From NCBI GenBank assembly GCA_000231825.2, contig JH720405.1, forward strand, positions 1 through 64,000: a stretch of 64,000 nucleotides of DNA, written 5' to 3'. The position numbers and the translations under genes are program-made. Below the pieces are notes generated by a model. The model had not been told where the DNA came from, searched no databases, and was given only the letters and a program-made list of their open reading frames with translations. This document shows, piece after piece, positions 53,201-64,000 of this stretch (the first letter of the stretch is position 1; each line of letters starts with the position of its first letter). The stretch comes from Tetrahymena elliotti 4EA. Lineage: Eukaryota; Ciliophora; Oligohymenophorea; Hymenostomatida; Tetrahymenidae.

Positions 53201-55360
53201 ATTTATTCCTTCTGATTAACTAGGATATGGTATATTTTTTATGAATGTTATAGGAAAACTTATTAAAGATAGGCAACCTGTTAAGATAGTATCACACCTC
53301 CCTACACATAACTCAATATTTGACGATGTAATAAACTAAAAAGAGCCTGTTTGTTAATTATAGTAATTGTGTTGATTTGTTCTAAATAAGAATAAATAAT
53401 TTGAGTTGTCAGTCCAAAAAGCAATCCAAGCTAATTCATTTTAGTCAAAGATATATTATTATTGTAATTAATCATTGACAAAGTATTTTATGAAAAGAAT
53501 GAAAACTGAATTAATAATTGAACAGCTAAGGGTTATTTTCATGATAATATTATTATTATTTTTTATAGTCGCTATGATTAACCCACTAAACTATAAATTA
53601 ACTGTTTTAGCAATCAAGGAAAAAGAAAAGAAGATGGAATCTCCTGCTTATAAATTAAGCTAATCTTTTGTAAATATAAATTTATTTAAATCAGGATCAA
53701 CGTCACTACTCACACAAGCTGGACCAAATTCAGGTTTTTAAAGTATCCTTCTTGTATTTTATCTGTATGGTATTACAAAAAGAGGCATTAAGCAATCTTA
53801 CCCATCATCAAATGCATTTTTATCTGAACAATTTCCTTTTGAATCTCTTTATTTATGACAATCTTATAAGCTGGAACAATATCTACAATATTCAGGGCAT
53901 TTAATGCAATCTTTATCCTCTAAATAATACCCTAATAGGCACTTGCATCCATTAGGAGAAGATTAATCATTGATCATATTTTTAGGGCATATTATTCTTG
54001 GAGGATTCCAATCTTTAACTCCTAGAATTTCTGAATCAGAATTTGAAGTACTCTTTTGAACACATTACATATTGTTTGAGAAATCCAGTAAATAACCATT
54101 CATACAAATTACACATGATCCATCACTAACTTAGAAATAGCACTTTTAATTAGTATTTACATAAGATCCTTTATAAATTCTGATATGGTTTAATTAATAA
54201 GGTGAATCTACAGAAAAAAATTCTAATCTGACTCTGAAAACTTGGTCAGTAATCCATGTTTCTGCAACCTTTTTAACACCATTACTAAATAAATATATCT
54301 TTTCCTATCTAACAATAACAATATGATTCCAGACTAAATTATTTTAATTAAAAATTGTTGATAATAATTAGATTTTTCCTTCTTCAAAATACAAGCACAA
54401 GCTATTTGAGTCAAATTAAATACAAAGATAAGGAGAATTAAATAAAGGCATTTGATTAAGCTTAATGTAAAAAGATAAAATCATTTCATTATTTATGTCT
54501 ATGTAGTTAGTTTAAATTGAATTATTATTGAAGCTAATCGTATTATTGAACTATTCCATTACATTTTATTTTAAGAATAAATCTCCTTTATTGCTTAATA
54601 CTTATTCTAAATTACTCTGCGTATAAAAGAAATCATAATTATACAGTATTTCTGTTTTTTTTAGTATAATTTAATAAAAAATTTGATTAATTTATGCACT
54701 ATTAATAATATCTGATATTCCTATACTCAAAAATGAAACTAATTAACAAGAAGGAAATACTCCAAGTCTTTTTGGAGGGTTTCCGTAATTAATTTCTAGT
54801 TCATTTGTTTTAAATTTCCCTATAAAAGTTTATAAAAAAGGGATTTAAACAAATACATTATTTGTATTTAATTGTTAAATTAATAGTTAAGCTTAAATAG
54901 TGTTTGATGATATAGATATATCTAATCCTATTCCTATCCACTAGTTAATGCATATCATAGAATCTTAAGTTTCATTTGGAATGCCATTAATTTTTAAGAA
55001 AATTTTATTTTATGATAAATTATAGTCAAGAGATACAACTAAGTCAGATTAGTGGATTGAAAATAGGGTATAATCATAAGCATAGTATCCAAAAAATGCA
55101 GTAAAAATTGCGAAAGCCATTCTTTAAGTATTATTTTAGCCAGGAAATAACTATGAAAATTTCAATGTTGATGATTGAGAATCTGGCTTCTACTAACATG
55201 GTTGAGCTTAACTAAATCCTATTTATTATATTTAAAAATATGCTTATGGTTAATAACACAAAGTTATTCTTGCGATCTAAATAATAATAATCACAAGTTT
55301 GATAGTGTTATGATAAGAATTAGCATTCAAAGCTATTAAATTATTTGCTCTAATTCTCAT
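50201..55360 (-). CDS. Large Cys-rich multi-span membrane protein, intronless (copy 2)
   Basis: One frame of 1,719 codons plus TGA (50201-50203), closely similar to 36704-41869 over its whole length; 1,719 against 1,721 residues. The N-terminus (MRIRANNLIALNANSYHN, then KLVIIIIQIARITLC) supplies the signal peptide and is the most diverged part. The same order follows: beta-rich ectodomain, two Cys-rich clusters including furin-like CxxC repeats, and a C-terminal multi-span region with YLYLAVVCIFFKYPIVICS and VIFLISAVHTILA. A Lys/Gln-rich cytoplasmic tail closes it. Both copies keep full open frames despite many substitutions, suggesting selection on both. Function is unknown; cell-surface location is predicted from the signal peptide and membrane spans. 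Confidence 0.85.
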
Positions 55361-57066
55361 TTTGCCTTATTTTAAAAACTTTTAGACTTTAATATGTATA
55401 TTAATATTTAAAAAAATAGATAATCAATAAAAACAAATATAGAGGCTTTTCAATTTTGTTTGTTTCTTATTAATTCTTCTTACTGCTTTTACCTTATTAT
55501 TCAATAACTCAGATTGGATTTATTTAAACAATTTTTTCCGAATCAGTCATATGATGGATGATTAATTTATTTTGTATTTTTGTTCTGATTTAAATCTAAA
55601 ACCTTTAATTTCCAAAAAATCAAATGAAAATCAAATTAAATATAAGCAATCATTATCTTTGAAAAAATATCTAGCAACTGTAGCTAAGATATTCTTAATC
55701 CAAAATAATGACCTCAAGGCTAAAAATAGGCAGCTCAGATTTAATAATAAAGGAGTAAACATTAAATTGATAGGAATTAGAAAGTTAAAGATACAAAATT
55801 TAACATATTTTCCTTTTAACAAAATCCTATTAATTTTTGTCATTTAGAACACAAAATCTAGTCTTTTAATATTTAAATTTTTCTATTTCATGATTTCCTT
55901 TAACAGAAAATTAATTTTGATTAAAGAATCTATTGCTAAATATTGTATAAATTAATTTTAATGATTAATTATCAAAACCAGTAGTAGAATATTTTTTAGT
56001 TTTATTTCTTTCTCATTTATAAAAATTGATTATTTAAATAAAATTATTTCTTTACATAAATTTTTTAGAATGAATTAAAATCATTTCTTTAATTTTTTTT
56101 AAATAGAAATTTATTCTTTAGACACAAAAAATTATTTAAAAATAATAAAATTAATTATAAGTAACACATTTCAATTGGAGTAACTTAATTAAGGTAATTC
56201 TTTTATTAATTATCATTACTATTTCTAATTATTGCATCTTAGAAATCAAATTTCTAAATCATAAAATAATAATTAACCATTTATTTGTTTTTAATCCTAA
56301 TTTTTATAAATGAATGATTAAAATTTCTTTTCATTTCTTTGAAATAAAATCCTTACTTAAGATAAATTTTAATCAGCATTTTTTATTAAATCTAATAAGC
56401 TTCAATCAAGGATATCTAAATTAAAAACTCACCCTTATTTAATTTTCTAATAACAAAATTTTTTAAAAATGTTCATTTTTTCAATTATTTTTTTACTAAT
56501 AAGAAATGTTTTTAATAATCTAATTCAAAATTCGAAATTAAACTTGAGTGCACTTAAAATCAATAGAGCTCAAGAAGAACTAGGAATAATTTATAAAAAG
56601 AATACACCAGACTAAAAATTAGTAAATCTGAAATAGTTAACAAGCTAATGATCTTGTAAGAAACAAAAGAAATACTCTTTTAATAATGTGTTTTTCACTG
56701 GTGAGTCTAATTTTTAACTCAAATATACTAAATCAATTTGAATTTATTCTTTTTACTGTACTGTTTTATGAAATTGAATATGTTCTTTTCAAATATAATT
56801 TTAAATTTGTTTCATCCAAATTTTTCTTCTTATTTTTAATATTAAGTTGATCACTAAATCCAACAAAATAAAGTATTAAATATTAAATTTATTTAAAAAA
56901 GGAAAAGAAAAATAAGATTAAAAAAATTTTTTTAAAGTTAAATTCTATGATAAAAAATATTAACTGTTCAAAACAAAAAATATAAAATAAAATATTAATT
57001 TAATTTATTTTATTTTAGTTTTAATTAGATTCATGAATTAACAATACTAATAAAATTAAAAAATTT
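55361..57066. other. Intergenic region with one doubtful small frame
   Basis: AT-rich. It contains the doubtful 137-codon frame 55551-55964 listed separately; the rest (55965-57066) shows no coding or structural signal. The right part is the 3' flank of the P-loop/coiled-coil gene. Confidence 0.5.
55551..55964 (+). CDS. Doubtful small hypothetical protein
   Basis: An ATG-to-TGA frame of 137 codons in the ciliate code, beginning MMDDQFILYFCSDLNLKP. It is rich in Lys, Ile, Leu and Asn, as expected from AT-rich non-coding DNA, and shows no domain, signal peptide or clear membrane segment. The opposite strand is also open over much of the same stretch. With only TGA as a stop, chance frames of this length are not rare. 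It is listed because it is one of the longer unassigned frames in the spacer. Confidence 0.2.
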
Positions 57067-59814
57067 TCATTTTTTACTAGCTTTTTTTATAATAGCAGAT
57101 TAAAGAGTTTCTTTTTTTTATTTTTTAAAAGTAAATTTGTACAATCCATTTTCTTGGTCTTCAGCATCACGGTCATACAAATAAGTTTAGTCTTCATCAC
57201 AAATAGTAATATAAAAGCTCTTTTCTTCTTTTTTGCGAGTTGTTCTATAAACTAGCTCAGGTTAATCATCCTCATCTTCCTGTTATTTGACTACTAGATG
57301 GAATTTACCAGTTTTCTAGTTAAACTCCTCTAAAATCTCCAAAACTCCAGGTAACTCAACTTTTAAGTATCTATTCTCACCATCTTTAGAGTCATAAATA
57401 GAATAAAAACAGTCTTTTTGAATGGATCCAAAAACATTCATTTGCAAGTCTTTCACTTTTCTTATTTTCCAATTTTCTTAGAGCATTATACATTAATTTT
57501 CGCTATCATAAGTTACTATGTTATTCCAATTACTTTTTTGGTTTATTTAGGTCTCTTATGAGTTGTTATTACTATTTTCTAACACAAGATGGTCATTTAA
57601 ATGTTGATTTAAGTACTCAGTAAAGCGCTTCACCATATCAAAATGAGAGTTTCTTTAGCATGATTCAATTTAATTTCTCAAAAAATATAATGCAAAGCGA
57701 TTGTATATTTTATCTGCATCCGATTCACTGCGCCCCATGAAAATATGGTTAACATGATTTTTTAATTCATCTACTAAGACTGTACGATTTTCTTTCTCTA
57801 ATTTGGCTTCGTAATTGTTGAAATTCTTCTTATAACAGTGAAAGTTTTACATAATTTCATTCATGTAATTTTCAATATATTTTGGATTTCCATAGTGTAC
57901 AAGATTATGGACTACTATTATATCCTTTGGTCTCTATGTATGTTTATCATAAAATTTATCTGAGAGCTAGTGAATGAGTTTTTGATCATCTAGTGTGAGT
58001 TGTGAGACAACTACAATTAAAACATCAGAGTTCTCTACTATAAAATCCTACTAAATTTATTCAGTAACTTTAAGATCTTAGTAAGCTTTGCAAATGTCAT
58101 CATCTAGTTTCTTTTTTAATTCATCTGCCTCTATTTCATGTTTAGAGTTTTTCTTTTCCAAATAATCAAGAAAATTTCGATTTTTCTTGTAATTTAGAGA
58201 GACAGGGCAGTTCAAACCTTCTGAATCCATATAAATAACATTTTAATTGTTCAAGCTATGATGTTTAAAGCAAATCCCTGGTGTACTTTCATGATGACCA
58301 GAAGGGAAATTTTCATTAATCAAGCAATTAAGTATATAAGTTTTACCTTTATTTCTTAAGCCCTGTAGACCAACAACAGTTGCCTTTTCTATTTATTTAT
58401 TAATAATTGGATTAGTTATTATTATTTTTATAAATCCAGGATTTCTTTCATCAACTTCTTATATATAATCTGTTTTACTAACTTTAATTTATTTGGTCTC
58501 ATCATTTTCTGGTTTTTCTAGATCATAAACTGACTTCATTAATATTAGCATATCGTAGTTATATTATGATATCTTCTTTTACTCAACAAAGTTGTTTTAT
58601 TATTCAAAAATGTCTTTGTATTTTTAGTAATCTATGGATTTATTTTTAAACTATTCAATTTCGAGCATAATTTCATCATAATTTTTCTTCAAATTGTTAA
58701 AATTTGTTTGATGTGTATTAGTTTATATTTCTTTACTATTCTTTACTTCTTCTAATTCTTTTTCAAGCGTTTTTACATTATTTTCAAGCACATTTTATAT
58801 TTTCAAGTTATTTGCCTTATTTTCCTCAAGCATCAATTTAATATTTTTACTTTCTTCAGTTAATTTTTGTATTTCGTCTTAGCTTTTTTATTACTCTTAC
58901 TTATAAAGCTCAATTTAGTTAATATTTTCTTAGTTAGCTTTCTTTAATTTTTATTCTGTGGATTGGAATTCTAAAACCTTTTCTTTTAATTTTTAATTTT
59001 CTTTCTAAAATTAATCTTTAAATTTTTCCTATTTTATGATTTCATTTTTAAGCTATTCATTTTAAAGCGTAATTTCATTATTGTTTTTCTTCAAATTGTT
59101 AATATTTGTTTGATCTTTTTTCTCTTAGAATTCTTTACTATTCTTTACTTCTTCTAATTCTTTTTCAAGCATTTTTATTTTATTTTCAAGCTCATTTTAT
59201 TTTTACAAGTTATTTGCTACATTATTATCAAGTGTTTACTTAATATTTTTATTTTCTTCAGTTAATTTTTGTATCTGGGCTTAACTTTTTTATTACTCTT
59301 ATTTATAAAGATCAATTTAGTTAATATTTTCTGAGTTAGCTTTCTTTAATTTTTCTAATGTAGATTGGAATTCTAAAACATTTTCTTTTTATTTTTTATT
59401 TTCATTCTAAAGCTGGCTAATTTATTGTTTTAGCTCTTCACAAAAATTATTTAAAGTTAGAAATTCATTTTTATGATACAAAATATCAGCATTCAATTAC
59501 TGTATCAATAAATTACTCTTTTGATCTCTTTATTGAGATTCATTTAATGAATTTTACAATGCCGAAATTTATTATTGAGTATTGAGTTTTTCTTCATCAT
59601 ATTAATTCTGTAATTTCATGCAAAAGTTACATAAATTTACAAAATCAGAAATTTTCAGTTTTTGAAGAATAGCAGCTAGTTGTTTCCATTCTAATCTAAA
59701 TTTAAATTATTGATTATCTTAAATTGTTAAAGAAAGTTGCTCCAAATCTTTGAAATTTCCTTTAGAAGTCAGCTCATTATATTTTTGGTTAAAATATTAG
59801 TATACTTCAGTCAT
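57067..59814 (-). CDS. Coiled-coil protein with internal P-loop GTPase domain and possible Hsp20-like C-terminus
   Basis: A single exon, 915 codons plus TGA; the whole frame was read without interruption. Residues ~1-90 are a polar N-terminal domain and ~90-430 a long coiled coil with two internally similar halves (ENINQIDLYKQEQQKS and ENINQIELYKQEQQKS). A G domain then starts near residue 480: P-loop GLRNKGKTY, a STPGI switch I like GB1/RHD3-type GTPases, and DSEGL as DxxG near 530. VVVSQLTLDDQ and VVHNLVHYG follow; no canonical NKxD is seen. The last ~150 residues include LKVELPGVLEILEEF and KFHLVV, resembling the core of an Hsp20/alpha-crystallin domain. No membrane segment is evident. A dynamin-superfamily-like or immunity-GTPase-like role is inference. 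It may belong to a lineage-specific family. Confidence 0.85.
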
Positions 59815-61746
59815 AATTTCTATTTTTTATTTTTTTATTTTATATTTTTCAATATTTAATTATTGATTTATAATCTTTAAACAAAAACCTTCAACTATTT
59901 AAAGTAAATTATTTATTAGAATTAATATCTATTCAATTAATTTAATATTTGCAATTTTGATATTCTAAATGATGTTATAAAAAGAAAAGTATTTTATTTT
60001 TTAGTTAATATTATAGAAATTCTAAATTATGTTTTAATTATAAAAGAATTTTAGTTTATAAAAAAAAGAAACAAATTTAAACGAACAAACATTTCCTTTT
60101 ACAATAGAATTTAGTCTTAAATTTTTGTTATAATTTATTCAATAATCCAACTCATATATGTGTTGAAAAGGGGAGGGTTAATATAAAACTTTTATACTTA
60201 ATAGTTATTTTTCCCAAACTGAACAAAGAAAAAAAGAAGCTTATTTTTTTTGAAAAGAAATTATTTTAAAAACCATGGTCTCCTCTTATTTTTAAAAATG
60301 CAAAAAATTATAAATTAATTCTAAACTGATTCTAAAGAATTATGGTGGAATAGACTAAAAAAATAGACACATATTTGAATTTAATAATTGATTATAATAT
60401 GAAAGGTAATCAAATAAGAAAATAAAATTCATCATTTTGTAAAAAATTTATTATCTAAATTATGTCAATTAATACTTTTCTGATGTTGGATATCCAACAA
60501 AATTTAGGTGAAATCAATATTTAATTAATGCTTAATGTTCTTGGCTAAAGATTTAATGACCTAACAAAAAATACTTGTTAAATCTATGAAAGTATCTCAA
60601 ATTGGTTTAAAATGATTTTTATTTTAATTTATTTAATATTCACATCTATTTTATTACAACTGATAATTTAAAGCTAAGTAATATCGTATCTTAAAGAAAA
60701 TCAAAATTTATTCTAAAAGCTGCAAAATATTCAAAATAATTTAAGGTAAAATCTAATCGTTTTAATGCATGATAAATTTTTCTTAATTTTTTGTATTTTA
60801 ACTTCATACTAACTAAATTGTATCTGATACACAAATAGGATATAATTTTTGAACGAAATCAGATATATAATTTAGGTATGATTTTTAGACCTAATAGAGC
60901 AATTATTATTTGTGATTTTAAAAATATAAAAATATGTCTATAATTTCATAAATTTAGTTTATTTATAAATAAATTAGAATGTTTGATTCTATATAACATC
61001 AATGAAATATTATAAATGATCATTTTATAGATTGCATAAAACCTGCTTACTTTAATTTGATTCATTAATTATCGCATGAATGCTTTTATTAAATAATAAT
61101 ATCAAATACATCATTTAAAAAACTTTTATATTCTAAATTGCACAAGTTAATCTTAACTGATTTATGTTGGCTTTCAATAATGATTTGTATATTATGCAAA
61201 TTAATATTGAAATTGTACTGAGTATATTTTGTTAAATATTAATATACCTTTTCTCTAATACTTGCTTTATATATGATAGTTCTCTCATTGTTTTAAAATT
61301 ATTTTTGGTTTTCATTTATTTAAAATTTACATATATTTTAAAATATTTGATAATTTAAAAGAAAGTGATAATATAATATCTTATCTGAAAGTAATTATTA
61401 ATTTACTCTAAATACCCTAAAATATTCTAAAATACTTTGATGTAAAATCAAATCATAAAATGAAATAGAATTTGTCAAAACAGTTGTCTATAAATTTTTT
61501 TTTTGACGTTTTGAAGCTGAGATGAGAGAATTATCAGCACTGTTAAAAATCCTAAATAAAATTTAATGTTATTAAAAGTAATCTAAAATATATTATTTAC
61601 AAAAAAATTAAAATTAATTTCATTTTAAAATTTAAATTAGGATTTTTCAAAAATTGTTTCATAAGATCATTGAAATAATAGTTAGAATCAGTAAGATTAA
61701 GGAAAATTAATTTAATTAATTAGAAAATAATTGTCTAGATTAAAAA
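59815..61746. other. Intergenic region between divergent genes, nothing recognised
   Basis: About 1.9 kb of very AT-rich DNA. It should carry the promoters of the P-loop/coiled-coil gene (-) and LRR gene 4 (+). No conserved frame, RNA gene, tandem repeat or transposon motif was seen. Confidence 0.5.
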
Positions 61747-64000
61747 ATGGGTAATATTTTTGATAAAATAAAATCAGAAGAAAATGTTCAATCTGTAAAT
61801 TATTACAAATAAGTTTATAAAAATGTAATGAATAGTATTTAAATAATTTTATTTAGGCAGCAAAATTTACTACACCATAGATGCGCATGAATAATCATAT
61901 CTACATAAATTTATAGTATTTTTAATTACATATCTAATTATTATTTAATTAACTCATATTATCTAATTAAATAAAGAGCTTGCTCAATAAAACCATAAAG
62001 TGTTTAATAATTAAGGAATGAATTAAAAAGTTGCTTGTATGTTAAAACTTTAAGAATAAATCTATTGTAAAATAAATCATTTTAATTACTTTAGATTTTA
62101 TAAAATATTTAATAAATTTTGCTTTCTAATTATTTTAAATATTGTCTCTAGTTATAATGAAATAAGAGATTCTGGTGTGAACTATTTAAATGAATCTTTT
62201 GCTCATTTAAAACATCTACAAAAATTAGATTTGGATTTATTGTAAAATTTTTTAAATAGGAAAATTTTAACAGAATAAATCTATTTAAATATTTAAGCAA
62301 TAACAAAATTACTTCAAAGGGAGCTTCTCATTTGGCAAAAAATTTAGCCTGCTGTAAAAAATTGACAAGAATATAAATAAATCTAAGGTATTTTATATTT
62401 TTTTCAACAAATTAGTCTATTGATAGATTCTCTATTAATTTATCTTAAACATATTAGATATAATTAAATCGAAGACAGTGGAATAAGAGGTTTAGGAAAA
62501 GCCTTATCAAAATGCTAGAACTTATCACATTTAAAGCTTAATTTAGAGTACAAATTTAACACACACATAAAGTTTGAAGATTTTAATTTAAATACTTTAC
62601 ATTTTAAAGTTTCAAATATTTGCTTTCTAAATTTAGAAGTTATTTTTATTTAAATTTTTTATGAGATTAAAGTTTTATTTAAATTTAAATTTAGATTCAA
62701 CAAAATAGGATAAAAAGGTTTATATGATTTTTTTTACAGATTAAGTGATTGTAAATTGATTTGTGAAATAAACCTTAATTTAAAGTAGTTTGTTTATTAT
62801 TTTAAATTTTAATTTATAAATTATATAAAGATATTAATAACAATAGATCTAATTTTGTTGGTAATAGCTCTTTAGTCGATCCAGAAAATTATCTTTATCA
62901 TCTGCCATCTCTAACTTCTTTACAAATTAATTTAAGGTAAAATTATTTTGAATTATTGATTAATATTTACATGTTAAAAAAAGTCTTACATATTCAGAAA
63001 AATTTCTATGGTTTTTCTTTAATTATTTTTAAAATGAATTTGAAAAATTTTAACTTAAATTCTAAAATCCTTTTCTTCATTTTTTTTATTTTGAAGAGAA
63101 AATCTTAAAAAATATAATTATTGTAATTTATTTTAAACATATAATTTTCAAAAGGTATAATGAAATTACATCAAAATTTGTAGAAATCTTAATCTCTAAA
63201 TTGTGTACTAACTTGACTAAGTTAGAATTAAATTTAAGGTAATTTTTATTTACATAGATTATTTAAATTTATGTTTTATTTCGTAAATAACTTTAATTAA
63301 TCAGTAAAAATTTAATCTATTTAAAAAAGGAACAACAAATTTGAGAATTGCTAATTTATTTTAGGATCAGGATTAAAAAACTGTAAAAAACTTAGTAATT
63401 TGTCAGTAAAGCTTAGGTAAAATAAGATAAATAAACTTACATTAAAAATAAATAAATTTTTAGATCAAATACACTTTTTAACTCTGGTGTTATAATTGTA
63501 GCATCTGAAATTATTAATTGTGAGAATCTAAAAGAATTATCTCTAGATTTATAGTAACAATCATTTGCTTTAAAATCTTTTTTAAATAGTGAATGATTTC
63601 TAAAATTTTAATGTAAAGATTAAACAAAATTAATCAAGAAGGAGCTTCAATGTTAGTAAAATAAATCGCAAAGTTATAAAAATTGAAATCTTTCAAGCTG
63701 AATTTAAAGTAAATTTATTATTAAAAGAATGAATATTCAAAGATTTTATGATTAAATAAAAAAGTGATAACAATATAAAAAATAATGAAATTAATTATGC
63801 GAATAATTATTATAGTTAAAGTTAAAGCATTAAATCTTTACGCATTACATTTGAGTAATCTCAAAAATTAATTTCTATTTGACTACAAATTATATTTATT
63901 TAACTTTTAAGTGAAAAAGAATGTGTATCTCAAAGATCTATACTTTTTAAGGGTGAAAATAATTTATTTAACCAATTAGAGAGATTGAAAATCAGTTTAG
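61747..64000 (+). CDS. LRR protein gene 4, one repeat per exon, cut by the window edge
   Basis: Exons are 61747-61794, 61857-61915 and 61977-62066 (N-terminus MGNIFDKIKSEENVQS and cap). Repeat exons of 90 nt are 62152-62241, 62298-62387, 62458-62547, 62695-62784, 62847-62936, 63464-63553, 63619-63708 and 63765-63854, with slightly shorter 63155-63238 (84) and 63330-63416 (87). A further exon begins at 63912 and reaches position 64000 at its 89th base, so the gene continues. All repeat introns are phase 2. Repeats read like YNEIRDSGVNYLNESFAHL and are more diverged than in LRR genes 1-3, so this is a distant relative. The MGN start could be N-myristoylated (weak inference). Exons 1-2 are less certain than the repeats. 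An alternative stop at 63880-63882 applies only if the donor at 63855 is unused. Confidence 0.8.

Noticed and set aside
53475..53663. 62-aa + strand frame with a hydrophobic stretch
   Set aside because: Antisense to the long intact frame of membrane-protein copy 2; no independent support.
55631..55843. 70-aa minus frame
   Set aside because: Antisense of an already doubtful frame; hydrophobic only through T-rich codons.
1..64000. tRNA, rRNA, CRISPR or telomeric repeats
   Set aside because: No tRNA-like B-box with matching arms, no rRNA core sequence, no spaced direct repeats and no CCCCAA-type telomere tracts were seen.

Overview
The window reads as nuclear DNA of a ciliate, most likely Tetrahymena or a close oligohymenophorean relative. 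It is very AT-rich, and long conserved proteins appear only when TAA and TAG are read as glutamine and TGA is the sole stop. Introns are GT...AG. Calls made with the standard code break every real gene here, so all models below were read by eye with the ciliate code. Exon phases were checked by length arithmetic.

Layout. 0-1.1 kb: a rhomboid-type membrane protease (+). 2-13 kb (-): two intact 752-754 aa paralogs with an N-terminal CxxH...CxxC motif, a frameshifted third copy lacking exon 1, and a dead Tc1/mariner transposase between them. 13.5-14.5 kb: a six-exon Rab-like GTPase (+). 15.3-24.7 kb (-): one very large membrane protein with a propeller-like N-terminal half, repetitive beta-helix-like segments, a cysteine-rich stalk, a multi-span membrane core and a tail of three tandem repeats. 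26-28 kb: a coiled-coil protein (+). 28.2-29.4 kb: degenerate tandem repeats. 30.6-32.8 kb: a single-pass membrane protein with a long Q/N/S-rich tail (+).

From 33.6 to 55.4 kb a module is present twice: leucine-rich-repeat (LRR) gene(s) on + followed by an intronless ~1,720 aa cysteine-rich multi-span membrane protein on -. The first module has one LRR gene with two frame-broken repeat exons. The second has an intact LRR gene of 11 consecutive 90-nt repeat exons and a decayed LRR pseudogene. 57.1-59.8 kb (-) encodes a 915 aa coiled-coil/P-loop GTPase with a possible Hsp20-like C-terminus. From 61.7 kb to the right edge is another LRR gene (+), which runs out of the window.

The most striking feature is the LRR architecture. 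One repeat equals one exon, almost always exactly 90 nt, always flanked by phase-2 introns, and exon plus intron were duplicated together. Any exon can be gained, lost or skipped without changing frame. All stages of the process are visible: clean arrays, broken exons in an otherwise readable gene, and a dying copy. Gene function beyond family level cannot be read from the sequence, and most genes here belong to fast-evolving ciliate families without symbols I can support.
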